Assembly (NCBI GenBank): GCA_027016475.1
Contig: JALUTL010000156.1
Span: forward strand, 1 to 13,847
Direction of reading: 5' to 3'
Source of the DNA: Candidatus Heimdallarchaeota archaeon
GTDB taxonomy: Archaea; Asgardarchaeota; Heimdallarchaeia; Heimdallarchaeales; Kariarchaeaceae
DNA length: 13,847 nt
In this document: piece by piece, positions 1-7,834 of the stretch
Position numbering within the stretch: the first letter of the stretch is position 1
Layout: each line of letters begins with the position of its first letter
Program-made: the position numbers and the translations under genes
The notes under the pieces: model-generated
What the model was told of the DNA's origin: nothing
Databases searched by the model: none
The model's input: the letters and a program-made list of their open reading frames with translations, nothing else

Positions 1-47
1 GTTGAACTTGATCTCTTAGTTTTTTCTTGTCTATCTACATTCAGTTA

Positions 48-1209
48 TTGAATCCCCGAAAACGTCTCATATCTTTAGTTTCAATTTGTTATGCCGTCCT
101 ATTGATTGTTGATTGGTCAATATCGTTTGGTTAAACCTTTCAATCTATCCCACTGATCAATGGAGCAAGAATGGTGTTCGGGACTTTTATTTGTACCAAA
201 TTCAGGGAAAAGGAATTGTATCCGGCAAGAGGCTTTATACTGAAATTCCGGCAGATATGCCTCCTTTGCTTGTGTATTTGTTGGCCATTCCATTTGTTAT
301 GGGAAAGCTGCTTGACCCTTTCCTGGCCTATAAATTGTTCTATGCAGTATTCGCAATTCTGGGAGGTATTGGCTTTCTTTATCTTTCTTCATTCAACGAT
401 CAAACAAAACATGATTTAATGCTACTTTACTCATTCAACCCATTGGTTCTTGCAAATGTCTTTATTGCATCCAGTGATGAAATCTTGGTTCTTGCATCCG
501 TTGTTTGGCTTCTTGTGGCAATCGACAGGAAAGAACCCTTTTGGACTGGATTCTTGCTTATTGTCTAAATTTCCCTCAAATTTCTTCCTATAATTTTGGT
601 TGGCGTTATCTGGCAGCATCGCGCGTCACAGTATTGGAAAATGGCTAAAGGAATTGTGCTTGGTGCTTTAGTGTTTGTTTTGATTTTTATCCCGATAATT
701 TTTGGTACACCTTTTGCGGAAATAGTTCTCAACAGATTCGGGACAAATGTCGGGTATATCGGAACAAGTCTTGTCTCCTTGGCATTCAAAACCAATATTT
801 GGGGATTTTTGTCATTAATGAAAGAGTTCGGATGATTTATGCTTTCTTTGTGGTCGGAACATGTACTGCACTTCCGTTCGTACTCCGATCCAAAAGTCTC
901 TTTGTCAAGGGAACCTTGGTTTTCTTGGCATTTCTTGTGTTTTTTCCTCAATACTATGGGTCATACGCCTTGTTTCCACTTCCATATTTACTTGTCCATG
1001 TTTGCAAAGGACTTGAGAAATCTTACTGGTATGATTCTTCCTTTTTGTTTGGCCTTGGATATCATGTTTTCAATGGGTTTGCTGAGTTGTTTCCCTTTTG
1101 GGTTGCGTCAGTCAGCAACATTTCTATTCCAATGATGGTGCTTTTCCAGTTCCTGTTCAATGTTGCAATGATGTGTTGGCTAGGATTTAAACCAGACAGG
1201 GCTTCCTGA
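48..1209 (+). pseudogene. disrupted multi-span membrane glycosyltransferase-like protein (GT-C/GT87 type)
   Basis: A polytopic membrane protein can be read only by changing frame. An N-terminal hydrophobic helix is open in the third frame at about 48-128 (contains YAVLLIVDWSI). The main part is in the second frame from 113, with the luminal-loop pattern DFYLYQIQGKGIVSGK then MPPLLVYLLAIPF, which resembles the D...Y...G..PY.D.PPL..YL signature of GT-C dolichol-phosphate-sugar mannosyltransferases (GT87/DUF2029-like). A TAA at 566-568 interrupts it; the same frame then continues ISLKFLPIILVGV, typical of the next helix. A frameshift at about 805-830 moves the last third (MIYAFFVV..., five or so helices) to the first frame, ending at 1207-1209. 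I infer a dead or badly sequenced gene. The family call rests on pattern and topology only. Its 3' end overlaps the convergent amidohydrolase by 30 bases. Confidence 0.6.
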
Positions 1210-2418
1210 TTTGATGACTGCCTGAAAGTTGGCAGAATCTTGAAGAATTGTTATATCTTCCAACGGATTTTTCCTCAAGAGCAACAAATCGGCATCGTAT
1301 CCTTCCTTAAGCATTCCAGAACGAGGTGCTCTCGGCCCCAATGTTTTTGGTCCATTTCCAGTTGCAGTTACAATGGCACTCATTGGATCCATTCCAGCTT
1401 TCACGTAATATTCCAATTCTTTTGCATTGTCTCCCCATCGATTTAAGGGCGATTTTCTGCTCCCTGCAATGTCGGTTCCCATTGCAATTGTCACTCCCTT
1501 TCTGATAGCAAGCTTCAAGGCTTCCCAATGTCTCCCTGCACTCTGATCCATTTTAATTCTGGCGTATTCTGGAAGCATATCCCTCATTTTCAATGATTCT
1601 TCAATGATGAATCGTGTAGGAACCAAGATCGCATCCTTCTCAATCATCAGCTCAGCCAACTCATCATCAAGGTAGGTTCCATGTTCTATGGTTTTTACTC
1701 CTGCTTCAAGGGCATTTTTGATTCCGGGTGCACCATGGCAATGTGCTGCAACTGCCACGTTTGCCCGTGTTGCCTCCTCTACAATCGCTTTTACCTCCTC
1801 GGTAGAGAATTGCTGGTTAATGGGATCATCTAATTCGGAAAGGACACCTCCTGATGCATGAAATTTGATAACTTCTGCACCTTGTCTTAGCTGTTTCCTT
1901 ACTCCCTTGAGGCATTCTGCAACTCCATCGACTGTGTTGAACATCCAATGGTCGCTGTGGAGAGACAAGTAGTTCCAAACTCCTATTGGCAAGCTATGGA
2001 GGTCTCCATGGCCTCCAGTAATTGAAAGCATTCCTCCTGAACTATAAACCCTTGGACCTGGAACTGTGCCTTCCTGAATGACTCGTTTCAAGTAGACTCC
2101 GTATCCACCTACTTCCCTTACAGTGGTCACCCCTGAATAGAGTGCGACCCGTGCATCCTCCACAACTCTCATCGCCTGATGAAACGGGTGAGTGAAAAAT
2201 TCCTGATTGAAATCAAGCTTCTCAAGTCCAATGAAATGACCATGACATTCCCAAAGACCTGGCATAATAGTGTTGCATTCCTGAACTGTTTTTGCAGTTG
2301 GAGCATGTTCTGATTCCCCGGCATAAACAATTTGGCTGTTCTCCACAACAACGCTTCCATCCTTTATTGATTCTCCATTTCCAAAGATTACAACCTCTGC
2401 ATCATATCTTGTTTTCAT
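1180..2418 (-). CDS. metal-dependent amidohydrolase (imidazolonepropionase/Xaa-Pro dipeptidase-like)
   Basis: A complete 412-residue amidohydrolase-superfamily enzyme, the usual length for this cytoplasmic family. The small beta domain is split between the ends (residues 1-55 and about 355-412, with YDADLLLL near the end). The TIM-barrel metal ligands are all visible: H59 and H61 in CHGH, K185 in VIKFHASGG (the lysine that is carboxylated in binuclear members), H226 in AAHCHG, H246 in TIEHG and D316 in MGTDIAG. This set fits the subgroup annotated as imidazolonepropionase-like or Xaa-Pro/Xaa-Arg dipeptidase-like hydrolases, which cleave amide bonds in peptides or cyclic amides. The true substrate cannot be read from sequence. 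The start is ATG at 2418, 24 nt after a TATA-like box, so probably leaderless. It stops with TAG. No neighbour is co-transcribed. Confidence 0.93.
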   Translation of the reverse strand: MKTRYDAEVVIFGNGESIKDGSVVVENSQIVYAGESEHAPTAKTVQECNTIMPGLWECHGHFIGLEKLDFNQEFFTHPFHQAMRVVEDARVALYSGVTTVREVGGYGVYLKRVIQEGTVPGPRVYSSGGMLSITGGHGDLHSLPIGVWNYLSLHSDHWMFNTVDGVAECLKGVRKQLRQGAEVIKFHASGGVLSELDDPINQQFSTEEVKAIVEEATRANVAVAAHCHGAPGIKNALEAGVKTIEHGTYLDDELAELMIEKDAILVPTRFIIEESLKMRDMLPEYARIKMDQSAGRHWEALKLAIRKGVTIAMGTDIAGSRKSPLNRWGDNAKELEYYVKAGMDPMSAIVTATGNGPKTLGPRAPRSGMLKEGYDADLLLLRKNPLEDITILQDSANFQAVIKSGSPVWFKS

Positions 2419-2436
2419 AATATTGTCCTATTTGTA

Positions 2437-2446
2437 ATTTATTTTA
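2437..2446 (-). promoter_or_regulatory. TATA-like box of the amidohydrolase gene
   Basis: On the minus strand the box reads TAAAATAAAT, centred about 24 nt before the ATG at 2418. There is no Shine-Dalgarno motif between, so transcription should start at or next to the ATG. Confidence 0.55.
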
Positions 2447-3072
2447 GGCTTTCTCCCCTCAAATCATTATTGTTCGGTAAAGAATTAGATATAATTAAAG
2501 GTAAGTTGGACTTGGCCAAATGCTTCGGTTTGGATCTAGGATCTTGTGGTGGTTTTTCTAAAAGATTCCAACAATACAAACGTAATTTTTTCCCATATAT
2601 CCTATGGTATTGAATCCGGATACAGATTGTTCGTTGTGGTCTCTTTTTATTGTGATCTGTCAACCAAGGCATGTAATATAAAAAGAATGGAGGCGTCTCT
2701 AATGATCGGACATTTTTCCAGTTTGGTCATCCAATCACATGAGTTCTGACCAAAACACAAAACAAAGAAAATCATTAGCACCATGTTTATTTTGAATGTG
2801 TATTTTGGTGACAACAGGTTCTCCCACAGAAACAAAGGCAAAATAGTCCCTTCTTTGAATCTTCCTTACCTAAACCTACTATTAACTCAACAATCATAAT
2901 GGCTGATATTGCACCACTAAAATCTGGCATATTTGAGCATAATTTGTTTTTTTCAATGTAGATGAACCCCCTTTAGTTTAAAGGGGAAAAAAATTAAATG
3001 TGTCTTAATTCTTTTGATGTCTGTTCTACCATAAAAGAATTTTTTATTAAAATCCCCCCCATTCAGTTAGCA
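2447..3072. other. intergenic region without a convincing gene
   Basis: About 620 bases between two divergent genes. The only stretch with a protein-like look is a 47-codon open frame on the plus strand at 2470-2613 (TTG start; reads FGKELDIIKGKLDLAK then GGFSKRFQQYKRNFFPY), which has no recognisable family, no ribosome binding site and ends at a TGA; it may be an eroded gene end. Longer minus-strand frames here have unlikely composition. The region also holds a perfect hairpin at 2968-2986 and homopolymer runs (A7, T8, C7) before the next promoter. Confidence 0.4.
2968..2986. repeat. perfect 8-bp inverted repeat (hairpin)
   Basis: CCCCTTTA and TAAAGGGG are perfect complements separated by GTT. 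On the plus strand it is followed by A7, not T, so it is not a simple U-tract terminator in that direction. It lies 115 bases upstream of the surface-protein gene. It could be a regulator site or an RNA hairpin; function unknown. Confidence 0.5.
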
Positions 3073-3087
3073 TTAAAAATAATAAAA
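3073..3087 (+). promoter_or_regulatory. TATA-like box of the surface-protein gene
   Basis: TTAAAAATAATAAAA, centred about 23 nt before the ATG at 3102. No ribosome binding site precedes the ATG, which fits a leaderless archaeal transcript. Confidence 0.5.
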
Positions 3088-3101
3088 ACCCTTTTCAAAG
3101 T

Positions 3102-4385
3102 ATGAGAAAAGAAATTTTTCTATTATTATTGGTCATTTCCACTTTTTCATTTGGTAATGCACAGATGCCTACTACTCTAAAAGGCACATTTTTTGATCTT
3201 TCTGCGGATACATATATGGTTAATCCATATACGGATCCCAACAATTTCACTAATGTTAACGGGTATGATTTCCTTGACATTGTTTCATTTGGTTATTCCA
3301 TTGATGTTGCGACTTGGACTATAAGCATGTTCACCAATTATGTAAATAATCCACTTTTCAACACTTCAACATTTTATTTCATGCAAATTAGTTACAAACC
3401 CCTATTTGTTGAATATAAAGACATCCTATTCAGCTTTTATGTAAGAGATGGCAAAGAAAGTGTTTCTTTACAATTGAACTTTCAGAATGGTACTCAAAGT
3501 CAATTTGATGATATTCCTGTAACAAAAACCCTTTCTGGCGATTCATTATCGCTTTCGGCAACGTTCTCTCAACTCACTGGTTTTTCCTTGGTTCCCGGGT
3601 ATTTTTACATCCGCTCAGAAGCAACCTTTGATCTAGATTTGAATGCTTCGACCGAAGAAATTCAAGATATTGCTATTGCAAATATAAGTGGCATTGTTAA
3701 CGATGTACAAGTCAATCCTCAATACCAAGCTGTCTTTAATGACAATTATTCAGACGTTTACAAATTCAATCCAATAAATGCCAACAATCAAGTGGATTAT
3801 GATGGTGCTGATTTTATTGATTTTATCAAGGTGGGATTTGGATATGATCCTACAAATTGGAGAATAGCAGTCAATGGCACGTTTGCAGACAATATTGCAG
3901 TGAATCAATCAACCTTTTATCGTTTTACGTTGTCTTTCATGCTTAATTCGGGAAATTACAAAGAAGTAAGTTTTGTTTTTGAATTCTCAATCAATGAAAT
4001 AAGTTTCATAATAACAACTTTTGCATCAAATGGCACTCAATTCGAGATTCCCGCTATTGGAAATTATACTGTATCAGGAAGTTCAATAGAAATGAAAGGG
4101 ATTTTTCCTCAACTGAGTGACTTTACTCTTCCATCAATACTTACAAATATCAATGGAGATGTGTATCTTCGTGCCTCTTCAAGTTTTGACTTGGATTTAA
4201 ATCAATTGGACTCAGACAACTTGAAAGATGAGTTTGCAGTTCAATTTTTTGATGTAAATGGAACTGTAACAGGATTAACAAGCGCTCCATCGACAACTTC
4301 TACAAATGCGCTACCAATCTCTTTATTCGGATCATTTGTGGCAATAATTATTGTGAAAAAAAGGAGTACAAAAACTAATTATTGA
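3102..4385 (+). CDS. secreted two-repeat surface protein with C-terminal membrane anchor
   Basis: 427 residues, family not recognised. Residues 1-20 form a clear Sec signal peptide (MRKE, a hydrophobic run, then GNA before Q21). The exported part is two copies of a domain of about 175 residues: residues 29-202 and 210-391. Matching landmarks are YDFLDIVSFGYSIDVATW (55-72) with ADFIDFIKVGFGYDPTNW (236-253), and ATFDLDLN (174-181) with SSFDLDLN (360-367). The domain is rich in Asn, Ser, Thr and aromatic residues, has many N-x-S/T sequons, and looks like beta-sandwich. A Ser/Thr/Pro-rich linker (393-404) leads to a short hydrophobic segment (about 405-418) and a basic KKRSTK tail, so the protein is probably anchored facing outwards. 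Likely a cell-surface or S-layer-associated protein; no catalytic motif is visible. The ATG start lies 23 nt from a TATA box. Confidence 0.85.
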   Translation: MRKEIFLLLLVISTFSFGNAQMPTTLKGTFFDLSADTYMVNPYTDPNNFTNVNGYDFLDIVSFGYSIDVATWTISMFTNYVNNPLFNTSTFYFMQISYKPLFVEYKDILFSFYVRDGKESVSLQLNFQNGTQSQFDDIPVTKTLSGDSLSLSATFSQLTGFSLVPGYFYIRSEATFDLDLNASTEEIQDIAIANISGIVNDVQVNPQYQAVFNDNYSDVYKFNPINANNQVDYDGADFIDFIKVGFGYDPTNWRIAVNGTFADNIAVNQSTFYRFTLSFMLNSGNYKEVSFVFEFSINEISFIITTFASNGTQFEIPAIGNYTVSGSSIEMKGIFPQLSDFTLPSILTNINGDVYLRASSSFDLDLNQLDSDNLKDEFAVQFFDVNGTVTGLTSAPSTTSTNALPISLFGSFVAIIIVKKRSTKTNY

Positions 4386-4985
4386 TAATTGAAATTGTTG
4401 CAACCAATTGCTACTTTGAAACGATAACGTATCCCCACTCCATGCTAGATCTAGTCGTCCTTGGTGTTGCATGGATTTAGATGATTCTATAGAAAGAATT
4501 ACGGGCCAAGGTAATGGATACAATGTAAATGAGGCTTTACCGAGGATCGCCGCAACCCTCGTGGAGATATTATCTCTGCAACAACACTCCTTATTCATAC
4601 CATGTTGCAGTCTATGGAGCCGAGGAATATACATCCAAAATGCATCCAACGATCATAGAAAGTGTCATTTTGCCTAATTATGTGGATAGCAACAATAATT
4701 TCTATCCATTACAGGGGGTAAAAGATTGTAAACATGCCGGCACTCATTCAACCATTTGCATTGCTTGATAAAAGAGCGCAAGAGTAGAAAGGGGATGCCA
4801 TCACAATTGAAGGCAGAGGTGAGAGAAACTTGTGGGATGGGATGCAGTGAATTTTCCCCTTCACCAATTCATCAAGTATGTCATTAAATTCGTCATTCAA
4901 TAGCTCCATCGCCTGCTTTTGCAATCATTCAACAATAAAATGGAAATTTGCGATGATGAAATGCGTTCTAAAAGAACTACATGCA
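4386..4985. other. probable eroded coding DNA, no intact gene
   Basis: 600 bases with no credible full gene. On the plus strand a frame at 4471-4677 starts protein-like (GQGNGYNVNEALPRIAATLVE) and then becomes improbable, while another frame takes over at about 4575-4768 (YHVAVYGAEEYTSKMHPTIIES, then VILPNYVDS) and a third at 4565-4650 is also protein-like. This switching suggests one former gene with several indels. I do not recognise the family. On the minus strand 4747-4910 has a short frame (ELLNDEFNDILDELVKGK) of similar uncertain standing. Confidence 0.35.
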
Positions 4986-5730
4986 CTAGGAACCCTTCTT
5001 CAGCACCTCCAATTCCTTTTGTAGCTGATCAGCCCTTCTTTTTCCTTCGTCGGCTCTTCTTTTCTCCTCGTCAGCCCTTTGTTCTGCCAACTGCCGGCCG
5101 GTCAACAGAAGTTTACCGCTATTCCGGTCAACCAATGCCAGATAGTACAAAGGACTGACATTGTCCTTCATGTATTTCGCCTTTCGTTCCATGATGCCAA
5201 ACTTGAAAGGCAAAAGATCAGGGCGAATGTCCAGTTGCTTGTTGGGGTCGACATTGTCATCAGCTTCCCTGCACCATACTTCGTGGATTTCTGCAGTGTG
5301 GTATTGGTTTCCGTCTTTGCAGTAGATTTTGAGCATAGGTGCCTTGACATAGCTGGGGGTTTGCAGATGGTCACTGAACATCACATAGACAGGAATTCCG
5401 ATTCTTTGGCACTGTTCAAGGACAATGCCAAGATCATTCCTGTAAGTAGACGCGGACAGAATATTGATGGCCATGGTAGGCACCCTGTTTTCATATTTTG
5501 ATGCATCATAGCGATACGAGTGCCAAATTTTGGGAATAGGAAATGTCAAACTGAATGTCTAGCTTTTCCCCGTCCAGCAGGAAATAATGATGAAGATCCC
5601 ACAAGGTTCTGTCAGATGGAAAGTTGGTGGTCAACACATCATACAGATAGTTGATTTCATCGGAATGCGGCTTACTCTCCCTGCGGCCCAGCCGAGGCTA
5701 CGGATACTCTCCCCACAGGTTGCATTGATC
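4986..5730 (-). pseudogene. Uma2-like (DUF820, PD-(D/E)XK fold) protein, pseudogene with coiled-coil tail
   Basis: The main frame, 5549 to 4986, gives 187 residues. It contains ENRVPTMAINILSASTYRND then an LEQCQRIGIPVYV segment, matching the Uma2 core (PDLVVEILSPSTARRD...GVPEYW), followed by a charged coiled coil of RADEEKR-type repeats, a tail common in Uma2 proteins. Upstream, a different frame encodes the missing N-terminal part (HSDEINYLYDVLTTNFPSD, then HHYFLLDGEKLDIQFDISYS), so a frameshift lies at about 5525-5540. Further upstream the same frame is cut by TAG at 5698-5700 within WGEYP*PRLGRRESK. No start codon is evident. A nonsense codon plus a frameshift point to true decay. Uma2 proteins are presumed nucleases, often multicopy and mobile. 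The gene looks richer in G and C than the operon that follows, so transfer is possible. Confidence 0.75.
5030..5092 (-). repeat. three degenerate 21-bp tandem repeats in the coiled-coil tail
   Basis: Units 5030-5050, 5051-5071 and 5072-5092 each encode a heptad-like RRADEEK/EQRADEE module. The repeat number is likely to vary between copies of this gene. Confidence 0.6.
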
Positions 5731-5916
5731 GTTTATGCCTTGTGCTGGTGACCTTCGGGGAAACAGTCATCAGTCAATTGTTGATATGAATGTCTAAAAG
5801 CCTTTCTGTCAATAAATTTGGACAGTTCAAGGCAAAGAGGAAGGAAGCCATTTACAGGGCACATCCGAATAAGTTTTTCAGTTAACAATTTGTATTTCTG
5901 TAGGCTTTGCTAGAAA

Positions 5917-5927
5917 GAATTTATTTA
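5917..5927 (+). promoter_or_regulatory. candidate TATA box of the longin/V4R operon
   Basis: AATTTATTTA-type element about 30 nt before the ATG at 5953; a second AT-rich run (5931-5945) overlaps the expected transcription start. It is the only promoter-like sequence for the five genes that follow, since these overlap or nearly touch. Confidence 0.4.
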
Positions 5928-5952
5928 CGCTAATTTATTTATTTGTTAAGAA

Positions 5953-7305
5953 ATGAAAGAACTCCATCTTCTTATTGTAGATAAAAAAACCGGTGTGCCT
6001 ATCTATATGAAATCAAGTGTTAATCCAGATGATACAAAAGCTTATCTTTATTCTGGATTGATGACTGTAATCAACCAAGTAATAAGTGAATTTGACAAAA
6101 ATAGTTCAAAAAAAATCATGACAAACCACCACACAATTTTTGCTAAGGAGACAAATTGTTATTACATCTTTATTTTGGGAGAAGGATCAAAAGAAAGGCT
6201 GGCCATGAATCTGCTAGAATATATCGGGTTTTTGCTCCAGTCATTTTCAAGTAATGAAATTGAACTTCCAGAATTGGCGGAAACCTACTTAGATAAAATT
6301 TCAGAAGATTTTTTCAAGATCTATTCCCGGGAGGAGTTGATCCCAACAATATATATCTACTCAAAGACGGAAGGGCTTAAAGAGTTGACATGTCACGCAG
6401 ATCAAAACTTAACAACTTGGATTTCCTTACACTTGAGTAAACTTAATCAAATTGAAAATCAGATCATATATGCACCGATTGGTGAGGATAACCAAATTGT
6501 ACTCATTACAATGCCTGTTGGGGAAATAACACATATTATGGCTATTTTATTCAAAAAACTCAAGTTCATTGATTTCCATACCTACCGACATAAACTGAAA
6601 ATTTTCGCGGATGAACATTTGAAGAAGTTTGGAGAATACTGGGTCAATGATAGAAAAGATATCCTTGAGTCTGAAGAGTTACTGTACAATTTTGCTGAAA
6701 AAATCCTGAAAAGTATGGAAGGGAATTTTCAAGGAAATGCCGAAATAACAGATTTGAAGCTTTTTCTTGAGGCCATCAGACCAATCCTCCCTTCAATTCT
6801 CACCGGATTAATTGAAGGAAAACCATTTGCCATCCATGGAATGGATGAGCTTGTCAATCAAACCATCTTTTTTCTGTCTTCAATAACTGGAATTTATGAT
6901 ATAAGTCATGAATTTCAGATTGATGCGCCTTCAAGAATTATGATCTTAACGAATCAGATGGAATTTGATTTGGCATTGGATTTAGGATATTGTCTTCTTA
7001 ATATGGATACGCTTATGCTAACCCCAAAAATCAAACCTCACAGATTTATCATGAAATCAGTGGAAGAAATATATAAAACTAAAACAACCGCTAATGAAGT
7101 GATGAAACATTTATCGGAATTGTTTAAAAATATTTGTGATAATGTGGACGAAATACTGCATAAAGTTAATTTGGGGGCAGACATAAATTCACTTATCACT
7201 GCTTCAGAGATTGATCAGACAATTTTAAGACGTCTCCTTGAGCAGACCAATCCAACTTTGTTTGGAAAACAATCAGGGCATACTGAGAAGGTGATCCAGT
7301 GGTGA
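5953..7305 (+). CDS. longin-like protein with possible DENN-like C-terminal half, first gene of operon
   Basis: 450 residues, no signal peptide or membrane span, so cytoplasmic. Residues 1-125 follow the longin pattern: strand LHLLIVDKKTGVPIYMKS, an amphipathic helix (GLMTVINQVISEF), strands around TIFAKETNCYYIFIL, and two helices. Residues 130-230 look like a second alpha/beta module (IPTIYIYSK...IIYAPIGEDNQIVLITM). Residues 268-370 run helix, strand (GLIEGKPFAIHG), helix (ELVNQTIFFLSSITG), strand (SRIMILTNQ), then LGYCLLNMDTLMLTP, an order that recalls the cDENN core (E.RVLLVSS, helix, LIGV, VVILNVDTNTLETP). Longin and DENN folds meet in eukaryotic GTPase regulators; that link is my inference. 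It starts with ATG and its TGA overlaps the next start (GTGA). It may scaffold or regulate with the V4R proteins downstream. Longin call moderate, DENN call speculative. Confidence 0.75.
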   Translation: MKELHLLIVDKKTGVPIYMKSSVNPDDTKAYLYSGLMTVINQVISEFDKNSSKKIMTNHHTIFAKETNCYYIFILGEGSKERLAMNLLEYIGFLLQSFSSNEIELPELAETYLDKISEDFFKIYSREELIPTIYIYSKTEGLKELTCHADQNLTTWISLHLSKLNQIENQIIYAPIGEDNQIVLITMPVGEITHIMAILFKKLKFIDFHTYRHKLKIFADEHLKKFGEYWVNDRKDILESEELLYNFAEKILKSMEGNFQGNAEITDLKLFLEAIRPILPSILTGLIEGKPFAIHGMDELVNQTIFFLSSITGIYDISHEFQIDAPSRIMILTNQMEFDLALDLGYCLLNMDTLMLTPKIKPHRFIMKSVEEIYKTKTTANEVMKHLSELFKNICDNVDEILHKVNLGADINSLITASEIDQTILRRLLEQTNPTLFGKQSGHTEKVIQW

Positions 7306-7586
7306 AGTTTGACCGGTTTCCCCTTAAGGATTGTATGGGATTTCCAAAATATAGGTATCAGGGGCATTTTCAAATAAAAAGTTTCTTGGAAGAGTTGACT
7401 ACCCGTTTCGACGGAAAAATAACTATGTTTGCACAGAAGTTGTACATTTTCAAGAGCAAGCAACTTCATATTACTGCACCGGATTCAGGAAATTCAATGG
7501 TAGTTACATTCAAACAAAGGGATGGTGTGAAGGAAGTGTTCATTTCAGAATTCGAAAGCTCGCTTCACAAGTTTCTGGAGGATTAA
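7302..7586 (+). CDS. small operon protein of unknown function
   Basis: 94 residues from the GTG at 7302, whose GTGA overlaps the upstream stop; an AAGGTGAT element at 7288-7295 serves as ribosome binding site (GTG at 7299 is also possible). Not recognised. The N-terminal third is basic and aromatic (GFPKYRYQGHFQIK), the rest alternates short strands (KITMFAQKLYIFK, QLHITAP, MVVTFKQ, VKEVFISEF) and ends in a helix (SSLHKFLED). This is a small beta-sheet fold with a terminal helix, without cysteine pairs or catalytic motifs. No membrane span. Tight coupling to the longin-like gene before it and a two-base gap to the next gene argue that the products act together. Confidence 0.7.
   Translation: MKFDRFPLKDCMGFPKYRYQGHFQIKSFLEELTTRFDGKITMFAQKLYIFKSKQLHITAPDSGNSMVVTFKQRDGVKEVFISEFESSLHKFLED
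7577..7581 (+). promoter_or_regulatory. Shine-Dalgarno site GGAGG
   Basis: GGAGG seven bases before the ATG at 7589, inside the end of the preceding gene. It supports this ATG as the start and shows that internal operon genes use ribosome binding sites. Confidence 0.6.
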
Positions 7587-7588
7587 GG

Positions 7589-7834
7589 ATGGGCAAAGAA
7601 TTAATGGCAATATACCAAAGCATTGAAGAACAATACGGAAAGATTGGACTTTACAGGCTTGTGGTAAAGACGAAAATCTCTAAATCCAAAGCAAAAAATA
7701 GCCCTGACACTCCAGAGCTTATTGATTTAGTGAAAAGGAGTGTTGAAACGTTGGGATTCAATTATATTGAACCAACAAAATCAAAATCTCGTTTGAAAAG
7801 GATAAGAGATTTAATTAGGAGGCAAAGGAATTGA
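7589..7834 (+). CDS. small basic operon protein of unknown function
   Basis: 81 residues. Not recognised. It is mostly helical: an N-terminal helix (LMAIYQSIEEQYGKIGLYRLVV), a lysine-rich linker (KTKISKSKAK), a second helix (ELIDLVKRSVETLGF) and a very basic end (KSKSRLKRIRDLIRRQRN). The charge could mean binding to RNA, DNA or acidic lipid headgroups, but the sequence does not decide. It starts at ATG two bases after the previous stop, with GGAGG at 7577-7581. Its TGA overlaps the TTG start of the first V4R gene, so translation of the two is coupled. It is too short and too polar for a membrane protein. Confidence 0.72.
   Translation: MGKELMAIYQSIEEQYGKIGLYRLVVKTKISKSKAKNSPDTPELIDLVKRSVETLGFNYIEPTKSKSRLKRIRDLIRRQRN
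7817..7822 (+). promoter_or_regulatory. Shine-Dalgarno site AGGAGG fixing a TTG start
   Basis: A perfect AGGAGG eight bases before TTG 7831. It makes this non-ATG start credible; the TTG shares two bases with the TGA of the gene before. Confidence 0.65.

Noticed and set aside
2439..2841. Minus-strand frames at 2439-2672 and 2647-2841
   Set aside because: Composition is unlike a folded protein, no ribosome binding site, no promoter and no family likeness.
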